Below, piece by piece: positions 25,042 through 34,356 of a stretch of DNA of 64,000 bases (positions are counted from its first letter, which is position 1; each line of letters starts with the position of its first letter). A model generated the notes under the pieces. The model was not told where the DNA came from. It saw only the letters and a program-made list of their open reading frames with translations, and searched no databases. Position numbers and translations under genes: made by a program. This DNA is from Rhodoferax sp. GW822-FHT02A01 (GTDB taxonomy: Bacteria; Pseudomonadota; Gammaproteobacteria; Burkholderiales; Burkholderiaceae_C), in the NCBI RefSeq assembly GCF_038784515.1, contig NZ_CP152376.1, positions 992,001 to 1,056,000 of the forward strand, read 5' to 3'.

Positions 25042-25839
25042 TTAACCGTTGCGCCACTGCGGCGCGCGTTTCTCAAGGAAGGCACTGACGCCCTCGCGCT
25101 GGTCAGCGGTATCGAAGAGATCGGTGAACAACTCGCGCTCGGCCAGAAGCATTTGCTGTGGACTCGTGGTGCGCGCCCCTTGGATCAGGTGCTTGCAGGC
25201 ACGCACCGAGCTCGGACTTTGCTTAGCCACCGAATCAGCCATCGCGAGTGCGCGCTGTAGCGATTGGCCCCTGCCTACCACCTCATCTGCCAGGCCGATG
25301 CGCAGCGCAGCGGATGCATCTACTCGCTCGCCCAGCAGTACCATGCGCTTGGCCCACGGTTCACCCACCGTCCGGGTCAGCCACTGTGTGCCGCCCGCGC
25401 ACGGCAGCAGGCCGACCGCCGCTTCGGGAAGCGCCATCACAGCATGCTCCTCGACCACCCGCAGGTCGCACGCCAGCGCGCACTCCAGGCCGCCCCCCAT
25501 GGCGTAGCCGTTGATGGCTGCGATGCTCACCCCGCGGTACGCCGATAGGGTTTCGAAGGCTTCGCCGAAGCGGCGCGCGATGGTCGTGGCCACGGCCTTG
25601 TCGCCATCGGCAAAAAGCCTGAGTTCCGCGCCCGCACTGAAGAATTTCTCTCCGGCGCCGGTGATCACCAACGCGTAGATTTCGCGATCCTCTTCGAGAT
25701 CGTGTACGAGTTGGGTCAACGCCACCAGGCTGTCCCGCGTCCAGGTGTGGGCGGGAGGATTGGTAAGGGTGACGATCGCGGTGTGGCCTCGTTTCTCGAG
25801 CGAGAGGCCGGCATAGGTGGTGTTTGGGGAAATGCTCAT
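25042..25839 (-). CDS. enoyl-CoA hydratase (valine operon, methacrylyl-CoA step)
   Basis: The 265-residue crotonase has the oxyanion-hole segments GEKFFSAGAELRLFADG and INGYAMGGGLECALACDLRV and the catalytic-site region ALPEAAVGLLPCAGGTQWL. Placed between isobutyryl-CoA dehydrogenase and the hydrolase, it would hydrate methacrylyl-CoA to 3-hydroxyisobutyryl-CoA. Its start overlaps the dehydrogenase stop by four bases. Confidence 0.9.
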   Translation of the reverse strand: MSISPNTTYAGLSLEKRGHTAIVTLTNPPAHTWTRDSLVALTQLVHDLEEDREIYALVITGAGEKFFSAGAELRLFADGDKAVATTIARRFGEAFETLSAYRGVSIAAINGYAMGGGLECALACDLRVVEEHAVMALPEAAVGLLPCAGGTQWLTRTVGEPWAKRMVLLGERVDASAALRIGLADEVVGRGQSLQRALAMADSVAKQSPSSVRACKHLIQGARTTSPQQMLLAERELFTDLFDTADQREGVSAFLEKRAPQWRNG

Positions 25840-27002
25840 CGAATGATCTCCGTTGCGTTGTCTTGCAGCATGCGGCGCGCCACGATGACGCGCATAATTT
25901 CGTTGGTACCCTCGAGAATCTGGTGCACTCGCGAATCTCGCAAGTAGCGTTCAAGCGGATATTCGCGGATGTATCCGTAGCCCCCGTGGATTTGCAGCGC
26001 CTGGTTACAAACTTCGAACCCCACGTCCGTCGCGAGGCGCTTAGCCATGGCGCAGTAGACACTGGCATCGGCGTGGCCGGCATCCAACCTGGACGCCGCC
26101 AGGCGCACCATCAGGCGCGCGGCGACGAGCTCGGTTGCCATGTCGGCCAACTTGAACTGCAGCGCCTGGAAAGTCGCGATGGGCTTGCCGAACTGCTTGC
26201 GGTCCTGCATGTAGTGCCGGGCCTGCGTCAGCGCACCCTGGGCCGCGCCCACTGAGCAGGTGGCAATGTTGATGCGCCCGCCATCCAGGCCCTTCATTGC
26301 GATCTTGAAGCCTTCGCCCTCGGAGCCCAGAAGGTGGTCGGCCGGAATGCGCACGTTGTCGAAGTTGACAGTGCGCGTGGGCTGGCTGTTCCAACCCATC
26401 TTCTCTTCTTTCTTGCCGTAGCTGACGCCCGGCGCGTCGGCAGGCACGGCAAACGCGCTGATGCCCCCTGCACCGGAATTCGCATCTCCGGTGCGGGCCA
26501 TGAGCACGAGCACGTCGGTGCTGCCCGCGCCGCTGATGAAAGCCTTGGCGCCGTTGATCACGTATTCGCTGCCGGCCAGCTCAGCCCGGGTCTTGAGCGA
26601 GGCGGCGTCCGAGCCTGCGCCGGGTTCGGTCAGGCAGTAGCTGGCGAGCTTCTCGCCCGTGGTCAGGAGCGGGCCCCAGTGATCGCGCACGGCAGGCTGA
26701 GCCCAGGTGCCGAGCATCCAGGTGGCCATGTTGTGGATAGTGATGAAGGCCGTCGTCGATGGATCGACGGCCGCCATTTCCTCGAACACCAGTGTGGCGT
26801 CGAGGCGAGGCAGCGCGAGGCCGCCCACGGCCTCGGGAGCGTACAGGCCGCAAAAGCCAAGTTCGCCTGCCTTGGCGATCGCCTCGCGCGGAAAGATGCA
26901 CTCGGCGTCCCAGTGCGCGGCATGAGGCCCGAACTCGGCGCGCGCGAAGTTGCGGGCTGTCTGCGCGAAAGCGCACTGCTCCTCGGTCAGTTCAAAGTCC
27001 AT
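25836..27002 (-). CDS. acyl-CoA dehydrogenase, probably isobutyryl-CoA dehydrogenase
   Basis: The 388-residue flavoprotein has the full family pattern: YCLTEPGAGSDAASLKT, a GRINIATCSVGAAQGAL segment near residue 240, QIHGGYGYIREYPLERYLRD, and VHQILEGTNEIMRVIVAR with the catalytic-type Glu. It removes two hydrogens from isobutyryl-CoA to give methacrylyl-CoA, passing electrons to ETF. It lies 79 bases after mmsA and is coupled to the hydratase. The specific substrate is inferred from the operon. Confidence 0.9.
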   Translation of the reverse strand: MDFELTEEQCAFAQTARNFARAEFGPHAAHWDAECIFPREAIAKAGELGFCGLYAPEAVGGLALPRLDATLVFEEMAAVDPSTTAFITIHNMATWMLGTWAQPAVRDHWGPLLTTGEKLASYCLTEPGAGSDAASLKTRAELAGSEYVINGAKAFISGAGSTDVLVLMARTGDANSGAGGISAFAVPADAPGVSYGKKEEKMGWNSQPTRTVNFDNVRIPADHLLGSEGEGFKIAMKGLDGGRINIATCSVGAAQGALTQARHYMQDRKQFGKPIATFQALQFKLADMATELVAARLMVRLAASRLDAGHADASVYCAMAKRLATDVGFEVCNQALQIHGGYGYIREYPLERYLRDSRVHQILEGTNEIMRVIVARRMLQDNATEIIR

Positions 27003-27080
27003 GTACGGCGATCTCCTCGTTTTTACTCTGCCTTTATTAATAGCTACTAGCGCTTAAGGGACAGGCGCTGGCGGACATTT

Positions 27081-28586
27081 CTACTTCAGACTGATAGTGG
27101 TGTTGACGCCATGGCTCGTGGTGCTGTCATCGAACCAGCGCTCGGTCACCGTCTTGGTCTGCGTGTAGAACAGCACGACTTGCTTACCGTAGGGTCCCAG
27201 GTCTCCTAGCTTGGAGGCGCGCGAACCGGTGAACGAGAACAGCGGGACAGGCACAGGGATCGGCACGTTGATGCCGACCTGGCCCACATCGATCTCTTCC
27301 TGGAATTTGCGCGCCGCGGCGCCCGACTGCGTGAACAGTGCCGTGCCGTTGCCGTTGGGGTTGCTGTTGATGAACTCGATGGCTTCGTCGATGTCGGCAG
27401 CGGGCACAAGGGCCAGCACGGGGCCAAAGATTTCCTGGTCGTAGATGGCCATGCCGGGCTTCACGTTCGAGAAAATCGTCGGACCCACGAAGTTGCCCTT
27501 TTCATAGCCGGGCACGGTGGGCTTGCGGCCATCCAGTTCCAAGGTGGCACCGTCGGCGATGCCGCGTTCGATCAGGCCTTCCACGCGAGCGAGGGCGGCG
27601 CAGGACACTAGTGGGCCCACATCCGTGCCCTTTTCTGTGCCGCCGTTGACCTTGAGCGTCTTGGCCTTGGCCACCAGCTCGGGAATCCATTTTTGCGATT
27701 CACCCACCAGCACCACCACCGGCAGGGCCATGCAGCGCTGGCCCGCCGCGCCAAACGAAGCGCCAGCAATCGCGTTGAGCGTTTGCTCTTTGTTTGCGTC
27801 GGGCAGGATGATGGCGTGGTTCTTGGCGCCCATCATGCATTGCGCACGCTTGCCGGCCAGGGTGGCGCGGTTGTACACATGGGTGCCCACCTTGGTGGAG
27901 CCCACGAACGAAACGGCCTTGATGTCCTTGTGGTCGCAAATCGCGTTCACGGTCAATTCACCGCCGTGGATCACGTTGAGCACGCCGGGCGGAATGCCGG
28001 CTTCGAGCGCCAGTTCAACCAGGCGCATGGTCACCATCGGGTCCTGCTCGGAGGGCTTGAGCACGAAGGTGTTGCCCGTGGCGATGGCCATGGGGAACAT
28101 CCACAGCGGAATCATGGCGGGGAAGTTGAACGGCGTGATGCCCGCGCACACGCCCAGCGGCTGCAGCACGGTGTAGGTGTCCACGCCACCGGCCACATTG
28201 TTGGCCAGCTCGCCCAGTTGCAGGTTGCCGATGCTGGCGGCATGCTCGACTACTTCGAGGCCACGGAACACATCGCCTTCGGCGTCGGGGAGTGTCTTGC
28301 CTTGCTCTGCCGTCAGGATCGCGGCCAGCTCGGACATGTTTTCGCGGATCAGTTGCTGGTATTTGAGAAAGATGCGCGCACGCGCGCCGATAGGCGTCTT
28401 CTTCCATGTCTTGAACGCCTCTTTGGCCGAAGCCACGGCGTCGTCGATTTCTTCGGCCGTGGCAAACGGCACGCGAGCCAGCACCTGCTGGGTGGCGGGG
28501 TTCACAACGTCGCGCCATTCGGTGGTCTTGGATTCGACGAACTGGCCGCCGATCAGCAGTTTGACGGTGGGGATGGGACTGGACAT
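27081..28586 (-). CDS. mmsA: methylmalonate-semialdehyde dehydrogenase (CoA-acylating)
   Basis: The 501-residue aldehyde dehydrogenase shows MmsA features: [51 protein letters not shown] and the catalytic cysteine in [12 protein letters not shown] near residue 285. It converts methylmalonate semialdehyde to propionyl-CoA with CoA and NAD. This is the final committed step of valine degradation and lies second in the operon, 97 bases after the thiolase. The local GC content is high. Confidence 0.95.
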   Translation of the reverse strand: MSSPIPTVKLLIGGQFVESKTTEWRDVVNPATQQVLARVPFATAEEIDDAVASAKEAFKTWKKTPIGARARIFLKYQQLIRENMSELAAILTAEQGKTLPDAEGDVFRGLEVVEHAASIGNLQLGELANNVAGGVDTYTVLQPLGVCAGITPFNFPAMIPLWMFPMAIATGNTFVLKPSEQDPMVTMRLVELALEAGIPPGVLNVIHGGELTVNAICDHKDIKAVSFVGSTKVGTHVYNRATLAGKRAQCMMGAKNHAIILPDANKEQTLNAIAGASFGAAGQRCMALPVVVLVGESQKWIPELVAKAKTLKVNGGTEKGTDVGPLVSCAALARVEGLIERGIADGATLELDGRKPTVPGYEKGNFVGPTIFSNVKPGMAIYDQEIFGPVLALVPAADIDEAIEFINSNPNGNGTALFTQSGAAARKFQEEIDVGQVGINVPIPVPVPLFSFTGSRASKLGDLGPYGKQVVLFYTQTKTVTERWFDDSTTSHGVNTTISLK

Positions 28587-28682
28587 AAGGGTTCCTTTAA
28601 ATGATTTGGCATCGAACTCGACACCAGAATTTCACAGAGTTCTCACCGCGATAGGACGTGGCAAGCGCGCAACAATACAAAG

Positions 28683-29867
28683 TCAAACACGTTCGAAGAT
28701 GGCGGCGATACCTTGCCCTCCACCAATGCACAGCGTCACGAGCGCGTAACGTCCACCAGTGCGGTGTAATTCGGCAATCGCCTTCGTAGTGATGATCGCC
28801 CCGGTCGCACCGACGGGGTGCCCCAAGGAGATGCCCGATCCGTTCGGGTTCACCCTGCCCGGATCTAAGCCAAGCTCTTGAATCACGGCACAAGCCTGTG
28901 CCGCAAACGCTTCGTTTGACTCGATCACGTCGAGGTCTTTGACCTGAAGGCCGGTACGCTCCAATACCTTGCGCGTGGCCGGAACTGGACCGATGCCCAT
29001 ATAGGCCGGCTCGACCCCTGCGTGCGCATAGCCCACTAGGCGGGCCAGTGGCTTGAGGCCCAGCGCTTTCACACGCCCCCCCTCCGCCAGCATCACGGCA
29101 GCCGCGCCATCATTAATGCCCGATGCGTTGCCGGCCGTGACCAGCCCGTCTTTCTTGAAAGCGGGTTTCATCATGGCAAGGGATTCGACTGTGGTGTCGC
29201 CCCGCACGTGCTCATCTGTATCGAACAGCACCACCCCCTTGCGAGTCTTCACCGCCACCGGGACGATCTGTTCCTTGAAGCGACCTGCTGTGATAGCTGC
29301 GGCCGCGCGTTGCTGACTGAGAGCGGCCAATTGATCCTGCCGCTCCCGAGAGATTTTGAAGCGGGCCGCCACGTTTTCCGCCGTGATGCCCATGTGGATC
29401 TTCTCCCACGGGTCATGCAGAATTCCCAGCGTGTAGTCGATCAGCACGGTGTCACCCATGCGGGCACCGTAGCGCGCAGAAGTATCGATGTAGGGGCCGC
29501 GACTCATCGACTCCGAGCCGCCCCCGATGGCTAGGTCGCAATCTCCCTGCGCAATGGCCTGTGCGGCTGAGATGATGGCCTGAAGTCCGGAGCCGCAAAG
29601 GCGATTGACGTTGAATGCTGGGGTCTGTATCGGAATGCCCGCATCAATGGCAGCAATGCGGCTGAGATACGCATCCTTTGGATCAGTTGGGATCACATTT
29701 CCCATAACAACGTGCCCGATGGCGTCGGGCGATACTCCGCTGCGCTCCAACGCTGCCTTGACCGCTGTAGTTGCCAGTTGGGTGTTCGGAACATCCTTTA
29801 GCGAACCACCGAAGGTGCCAATGGCTGTGCGAGCGGTGGCGATGACAAAGATTTCGCGAGCATTCAT
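28683..29867 (-). CDS. acetyl-CoA C-acyltransferase (thiolase)
   Basis: The 394-residue thiolase has the nucleophile region NVNRLCGSGLQAIISA (Cys near residue 90), NGSGISLGHPVGATGA, and the second cysteine in TLCIGGGQGIA. It cleaves or makes 3-oxoacyl-CoA. It heads the seven-gene operon that includes the 3-hydroxyacyl-CoA dehydrogenase at its far end, so it probably finishes a beta-oxidation branch. A motif shared with two other operons lies 170 bases upstream. Confidence 0.93.
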   Translation of the reverse strand: MNAREIFVIATARTAIGTFGGSLKDVPNTQLATTAVKAALERSGVSPDAIGHVVMGNVIPTDPKDAYLSRIAAIDAGIPIQTPAFNVNRLCGSGLQAIISAAQAIAQGDCDLAIGGGSESMSRGPYIDTSARYGARMGDTVLIDYTLGILHDPWEKIHMGITAENVAARFKISRERQDQLAALSQQRAAAAITAGRFKEQIVPVAVKTRKGVVLFDTDEHVRGDTTVESLAMMKPAFKKDGLVTAGNASGINDGAAAVMLAEGGRVKALGLKPLARLVGYAHAGVEPAYMGIGPVPATRKVLERTGLQVKDLDVIESNEAFAAQACAVIQELGLDPGRVNPNGSGISLGHPVGATGAIITTKAIAELHRTGGRYALVTLCIGGGQGIAAIFERV

Positions 29868-30511
29868 ACAGGATCTTCAGAAGCTAAATAGATGGTTAAA
29901 CTCATTGAACCAATGCCGCTATCTCCAATAGCCATCCGCTAAGGAAGACTTTCAATTCAAGTTGCTGTACAGATACACAGACATGGCATGGAACTCGACT
30001 ATGTTTACTTTAAGAATTTCGACGTTTAGCGCACAGTGGCTAAATTGACTATTTCCATGCGTATTCCGTCAATATAAAGATTCAGGAGGTGCACCCATCA
30101 AACGTGCGCCGCAGGTGCTACACCGGCTTCAAGGTACTTGTATCGAAGCTCAACGGCGCTCACACTCCAACCAGGATCCAAGTACGCACTCCGTGCTTTG
30201 CGCATATCGCATCCTGCTGCAGCCGTTGCTAATGATTTGGTGGGTTCTTTATGCCTGCAATTAGCACCCGGATCCCTGTTGGCTGGCTTGCACTTGTGAG
30301 CCGTTAGCTCGTCGTTGCGCCAAAGTTTCCGTGGGCGACAGGATTTGGTTTCCCTACGTCAGGTGCACCTATTGCGATGAGTAAAGACCGGCCATGCGCA
30401 CTGTTACTTCCGCTTGTTCGCCGGAATCCCTGTGGCTTGAATGAGCGACGTCCTTGCGCTGCAAGAATAGAACTTTTCCAAGCTCCATTGCACTTAAGAG
30501 AAACGGTTGCG
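29868..30511. other. 644-base gap: promoter region of the valine operon, otherwise no recognisable gene
   Basis: Apart from the shared motif at 30037-30062 I see no gene or RNA here. The stretch 30100-30510 has short open frames without features and ends at the predicted 3' end of the group II intron remnant; it may hold target DNA of that element. Confidence 0.5.
30037..30062 (-). promoter_or_regulatory. shared upstream motif, copy C
   Basis: TGGC-TAAATTGACTATTTCCAT-GCGT aligns without gaps to copies A (21907) and B (44654), most strongly over TGGCKAARYTGACT. Its right arm is weaker than in A and B. It lies 170 bases before the thiolase start, the first gene of the valine operon. Confidence 0.5.
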
Positions 30512-30829
30512 GTAGGGACGGAGGTTACCCCCCGCCCCCCGCACAGATCCGTACGTGCGGAATTACCGCATACGGCTCCTGCCTCAGGTATGTGACACGT
30601 AGAAGCGCTCCTCGGGGTACGGATGTGCGTTGCGCGGGTTTGGAACGAATCGCTTGGCAATGCGGCTAAAACGCGCCCAGGGGAGCCGGTGTCGCTGGCT
30701 TCTACGCATCAGTGCATGCCGCCAAGCACGACATATTTCACTGCGCATACCTCCCAGTCGGTACAGATTCCCAGGCACGGAGTGGTAGTTGAAGTATCCC
30801 TGCACCACGCGATTCAGCCATTTGCTCAC
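30512..30829 (-). mobile_element. group II intron, 3' remnant (maturase C-terminus plus domains V and VI)
   Basis: The minus strand from 30829 reads the C-terminal end of an intron-encoded reverse transcriptase/maturase: [20 protein letters not shown], then NLYRLGGMRSEICRAWRHAL and RRSQRHRLPWARFSRIAKRF, ending with a stop at 30584. At 30545-30578 a 34-base hairpin begins GAGCCGTATGCGG and closes with CCGCACGTACGGATC, the form of the catalytic domain V. A second hairpin, GGGGCGG paired to CCGTCCC, at about 30512-30541 fits domain VI. The 5' ribozyme part and most of the reverse transcriptase are missing, so it cannot splice. Confidence 0.82.
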
Positions 30830-30940
30830 AACGGAGGCGACAGGGTTTCCAGCAGGTGCGCCTGGATTTCGCGCGCGCTCATCCCGCGGGCATACATGCT
30901 AATAACGTGGTCGTCAAAGCCGGGCAGACGACGTTGGTGT
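30830..30940 (-). pseudogene. IS256-family (mutator) transposase, middle fragment
   Basis: The minus strand reads [20 protein letters not shown] and [17 protein letters not shown], the conserved region just after the N-terminal domain of IS256-type transposases. It is the continuation of the fragment at 33402-33790; removing the IS66 element and one copy of its target repeat joins VGKHQ to RRLPGFDD in frame. It ends abruptly at the group II intron remnant, so the catalytic domain is lost. Confidence 0.85.
30933..30940. repeat. target site duplication, left copy (GTTGGTGT)
   Basis: GTTGGTGT directly precedes the left IS66 end and is repeated exactly at 33402-33409. Eight bases is the usual IS66 target duplication. 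Confidence 0.95.
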
Positions 30941-31007
30941 GTAAGCGTCCGGCCATCCCATATTGAATCGACCTTGGTGATCAGGCATCGTCCCCACGAA
31001 GGAGATC

Positions 31008-31424
31008 GTGGAGACTATGGATCAAGTGTCGACAGTGCAGCGCCTCAAGCGGCGCGAGTACAGCGTGGAATTCAAGGCATCGGTGTTGGAGCAGTGTCGC
31101 CAGCCAGGCGCATCCCTGGCGGGCATTGCGCTGGGCCATGGCATCAACCCGAACATGGTGCACCGCTGGATACGCGAGGAGCGCCAACGCAGGGTGCTGA
31201 CCGAGCTGCAACAGACGGCAGCAACCTTCGTGCCGCTGCAGCTTTCAGGGGCAGGCAATGCGGATGCCATAGCGATGAAGCACCTACCAGAGGCACCGCA
31301 GCCTGCTCACACCGGTGAGACCATCCACATTGAAATCCAGCGCGGCGGTGCCACCGTGAGCGTGCGCTGGCCACTTACGGGCGCTGCGCAATGTGCACAA
31401 GTGCTGCGTGAGTTGCTGCGTTGA
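31008..31424 (+). CDS. tnpA: IS66 accessory protein TnpA (Orf1)
   Basis: The 138-residue protein has a helix-turn-helix ([38 protein letters not shown]) and a C-terminal [15 protein letters not shown] segment, as in IS66 Orf1. It is needed for transposition but is not the catalytic protein. GTG at 31008 follows AAGGAG by three bases; ATG at 31017 is the alternative start. It overlaps tnpB by four bases. Confidence 0.93.
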   Translation: METMDQVSTVQRLKRREYSVEFKASVLEQCRQPGASLAGIALGHGINPNMVHRWIREERQRRVLTELQQTAATFVPLQLSGAGNADAIAMKHLPEAPQPAHTGETIHIEIQRGGATVSVRWPLTGAAQCAQVLRELLR

Positions 31425-31753
31425 TCCGCATCGACTCAGTCTGGCTGGCGACTGCACCGCTGGACATGCGCGCTGGAACCGATACAGCGCTGGCCCGCGT
31501 GATCGCTGTCTTCGGTGCCGCACAGCCTCACCATGCCTATGTGTTCGCCAACAAGCGCGCCACCCGGCTCAAGATCCTGGTGCATGACGGCATTGGCATC
31601 TGGCTGGCTGCACGCCGGCTACACCAGGGCAAGTTCATATGGGCATCTGACTGCGACACCCACTGCAGTCTGGACCGAGTCCAGCTCGATGCCTTGGTGC
31701 TGGGCCTACCCTGGAAACGCGTGGGACAGGCCGGCGCCATTACCGTGGTGTGA
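31421..31753 (+). CDS. tnpB: IS66 accessory protein TnpB (Orf2)
   Basis: The 110-residue protein has the IS66 Orf2 pattern: [56 protein letters not shown] and LDALVLGLPWKRVG. It is required together with TnpA and TnpC for transposition. A decayed copy of its N-terminus lies at 11428-11559. Confidence 0.95.
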   Translation: MIRIDSVWLATAPLDMRAGTDTALARVIAVFGAAQPHHAYVFANKRATRLKILVHDGIGIWLAARRLHQGKFIWASDCDTHCSLDRVQLDALVLGLPWKRVGQAGAITVV

Positions 31754-31834
31754 TCGCGGGCGGCATAGGCCCTACCTGCCAATTGGGGCATGCGCCAATG
31801 GCCTGCACACAGCGACTCTGGCACAGTCGTGGTC

Positions 31835-33349
31835 ATGGTGGTGGAGCCGCAATCCCTGGAGAACCTGAACGCCGAGCAGTTGCGCGCGATGACAGCCCGA
31901 CTGCTCACGGAACTGCGCCACAGCCAGGCCCTCAACGAAAAACTCACCTACGAGAACGCGCTGCTCAAGCGCATGAAATTCGCCGCCCAGTCTGAACGCT
32001 TCAGCGCCGATCAGCGCAGCCTGCTCGAAGACGAGATCGATGCGGACCTGGCAGCCGTGGCCGCAGAGATTGAGCAGCTAAGCCTGCCGGTATCTCCTGC
32101 GCAGGACAAGCGGCAGGCCAAACGCCAACCGTTGCCGGTCAACCTGCCACGCCGGGAGATTCGCCATGAACCCGACTCCACCACGTGTCAATGTGGCTGC
32201 CAGCTCAAGCGCATTGGCGAGGACGTAGCGGAGAAGCTGGACTATGTGCCCGGCGTCTTTACCGTGGAGCGTCATGTGCGCGGCAAGTGGGCATGTGCCA
32301 AGTGCGAGACCATCACCCAGGCGCCGATCGAAGCGCACGTTATCGACAAGGGTATCCCCACCGCCGGACTGCTGGCCAAGGTGCTGGTGGCCAAGTACGC
32401 GGACCATCTGCCGCTGTACCGCCAAGAGAGCATCTTCGGTCGGGCCGGTTTGGCCATCCCGCGCTCCACTCTGGCGCAATGGGTGGGAACTTGTGGCGTG
32501 CGCCTGCAGCCCCTGGTCGATGCACTGAAGGCTGAGATGCTGCAACATCGTGTACTGCATGCTGATGAAACGCCAGTGTCGATGCTCAAGCCAGGCGATG
32601 GCAAGACGCATCGCGCCTACCTATGGGCTTATGCGCCCGGAGCCTTCGAGGACATGAGGGCCGTGGTGTATGACTTCTGCGAGTCCAGGGCTGGCGAGCA
32701 TGCACGCAAGTTCCTGGAGGACTGGCGCGGAAGTCTCACCTGCGATGATTTCAGCGGCTACAAAGCACTGATCGCCAGCGGTGTGACGGAGGTGGGGTGT
32801 CTGGCCCATGCGCGGCGCAAGTTCTTCGATCTGCACGCCGCCAGCAAGAGCTATATCGCCGAGTTTGCGCTGGCACAGTTTGCACTGGTCTACGAGATCG
32901 AGCGCGAGGTCAAGGAATTGGATGCAATGGAACGCCAGCGCATCCGCCAACAAAAGGCCAAGCCCGTGCTCGATGCCTTGCATGAATGGATGGGCTTGCA
33001 GCGCCAGAAGGTGCACGCCAGTTCAGCCACCGCCAAAGCATTGGACTACAGCTTGCGGCGATGGGAGGCGCTCACCCGGTTCGTCGATGACGGACGGCTT
33101 CCCGCGGATAACAACTGGATCGAGAACCAAATCCGCCCCATTGCCATTGGCCGCAACAACTGGTTGTTTGCCGGGAGTCTGCGCGCAGGCCAACGGGCTG
33201 CGGCAGTCATGAGCCTGATCCAGTCAGCACGCATGAATGGGCATGATCCCTATGCGTACCTGAAAGATGTGCTCACCCGGCTGCCTACACAACGGGCCAG
33301 CCAGATCGGCGAGCTATTGCCGCATCGCTGGCAATCCACTACCACCTGA
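31835..33349 (+). CDS. tnpC: IS66 transposase TnpC
   Basis: The catalytic IS66 protein of about 504 residues has an N-terminal leucine-rich helix (LENLNAEQLRAMTARLLTEL), a zinc-finger segment (TTCQCGCQLKRIGEDV), the DDE core (LHADETPVSML, LTCDDFSGYKAL, GCLAHARRKFFDLH) and the C-terminal DNNWIENQIRPIAIGRNNWL. I chose ATG 31835 because family members start a few residues before the LEQL-type helix; ATG 31790 is a longer alternative. A remnant of a second, diverged copy is at 48837-49046. Confidence 0.94.
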   Translation: MVVEPQSLENLNAEQLRAMTARLLTELRHSQALNEKLTYENALLKRMKFAAQSERFSADQRSLLEDEIDADLAAVAAEIEQLSLPVSPAQDKRQAKRQPLPVNLPRREIRHEPDSTTCQCGCQLKRIGEDVAEKLDYVPGVFTVERHVRGKWACAKCETITQAPIEAHVIDKGIPTAGLLAKVLVAKYADHLPLYRQESIFGRAGLAIPRSTLAQWVGTCGVRLQPLVDALKAEMLQHRVLHADETPVSMLKPGDGKTHRAYLWAYAPGAFEDMRAVVYDFCESRAGEHARKFLEDWRGSLTCDDFSGYKALIASGVTEVGCLAHARRKFFDLHAASKSYIAEFALAQFALVYEIEREVKELDAMERQRIRQQKAKPVLDALHEWMGLQRQKVHASSATAKALDYSLRRWEALTRFVDDGRLPADNNWIENQIRPIAIGRNNWLFAGSLRAGQRAAAVMSLIQSARMNGHDPYAYLKDVLTRLPTQRASQIGELLPHRWQSTTT

Positions 33350-33401
33350 CGGACTACCGCGGCAGCTCTCAGCGGTCAACATGGGTTGGCCGCGCGCTTA
33401 C

Positions 33402-33409
33402 GTTGGTGT
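33402..33409. repeat. target site duplication, right copy (GTTGGTGT)
   Basis: Exact match to 30933-30940, directly after the right IS66 end. Confidence 0.95.
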
Positions 33410-33790
33410 TTGCCCACCAGAACCGGATCAAAGGTGGCTTGCCGGTCGCGCGGAATTTGCAGCGCCAGTGAACCCTCTGGGGTCAATACTGCCTTAGCGG
33501 TGCTGCCATTACGGTAGTTGGCAGGATCGCCTTCTTCGGCCAGTTCGCGCTCTTGGCGCAGGTGATGTCCAAGTTCGGCAGAGAGCATGCGCTCAGCCAA
33601 TTGCTTCTTGAGTTGGGCTACCAGGCCAGACTGGCCAAGAAGGCTCTCGGCGTCATTACCCTTTAACTGGCTCAGTATCTGGTCCAGCAGTTCGTCCGAA
33701 AAGGGACCTTTAGGTTTGCGCTGCCTGACCTTGGCAGCTTTGGGTGAATCGGTCGTTACTTGCTCCTTCGGGGTGCATGTTATGACCTCT
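33402..33790 (-). pseudogene. IS256-family (mutator) transposase, N-terminal fragment
   Basis: The minus strand reads PFSDELLDQILSQLKGNDAE, LLGQSGLVAQLKKQLAERML, YRNGSTAKAVLTPEGSLALQ, then IPRDRQATFDPVLVGKHQ, the N-terminal domain of IS256-type transposases. The frame opens after a stop without an obvious start codon; an ATA stands where a start could have been. The sequence CTTACACAAAATTCAGGAT just beyond (about 33790-33810) resembles an inverted-repeat end of such elements. The gene is interrupted by the IS66 at 33401 and truncated at 30830. Confidence 0.85.
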
Positions 33791-33815
33791 TACACAAAAT
33801 TCAGGATAGGCTCCT

Positions 33816-34040
33816 TCAACACTTTGCCGGATTGGACTGCAAGCCAAGCAACTGAAGGCCGCGTATTCGCAACATCTCAGAATTGCTGCCCAGCGCGTGC
33901 TGTAGACACTCGTCCATATAAGCTCTGTCTCGCTGTAGGCGCGACAGATCGACCCACCAGCCAACGCCAGCCATGAGCCATTTGAAGTAGACGAGATTGA
34001 GTAAGTCGTCTTTCGGTCCTTTTTCGTGCGGTGTATTCAT
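33816..34040 (-). CDS. small conserved-looking hypothetical protein
   Basis: This 74-residue frame (MNTPHEKGPKDDLLNLVYFK, WLMAGVGWWVDLSRLQRDRA, ending in NPAKC) has an ordered, amphipathic sequence with several Trp and Leu and no frameshift. I have a weak recollection of similar small proteins in Burkholderiales but cannot name a family. No clear ribosome site precedes the ATG. It lies just outside the end of the IS256 remnant. The stretch 34041-34356 beyond it has only a 9-base direct repeat (AATTGATCC at 34072 and 34087). Confidence 0.4.
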   Translation of the reverse strand: MNTPHEKGPKDDLLNLVYFKWLMAGVGWWVDLSRLQRDRAYMDECLQHALGSNSEMLRIRGLQLLGLQSNPAKC

Positions 34041-34356
34041 AAAATTAGCAACTTCTGATGCAGATCATGTCAATTGATCCTTAGGTAATTGATCCGCGTG
34101 TGGCCGACTGCTACTGTGTGAGCGCAATTGACGGCGCAAATACAAGCCTGCACACCTAAGATCAATTTCCTGTTAATTTAGCACTTGTACGTCCAACCCA
34201 GCGTCCTTCTTTGTCTATAGATTTTGGTTGGCTCGCGCGGATGACTTAAGTTCAGCTAATAGTGCGTCGACCCCGAAACTTGAGCGTTCATTAGTTGAGA
34301 CATATCGTCCTCAAGTGACATTCAGATCAACTACGCACATCCAAGTTGTCATCGAT

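Larger units (their letters stand above)
30941..33401 (+). mobile_element. complete IS66-family insertion sequence
   Basis: The element is 2461 bases with terminal inverted repeats: left GTAAGCGTCCGGCCATCCC, right (complement) GTAAGCGCGCGGCCAACCC, the GTAAGCG start being typical of IS66. It carries tnpA, tnpB and tnpC in order on the plus strand and is bounded by an exact 8-base target duplication. Intact genes and a perfect duplication indicate a recent insertion. It split an IS256-family transposase gene. Confidence 0.96.

Noticed and set aside
22903..28749. Long open frames on the plus strand opposite the valine operon
   Set aside because: They are antisense shadows of high-GC genes; the minus-strand frames carry all recognisable motifs and the plus frames carry none.
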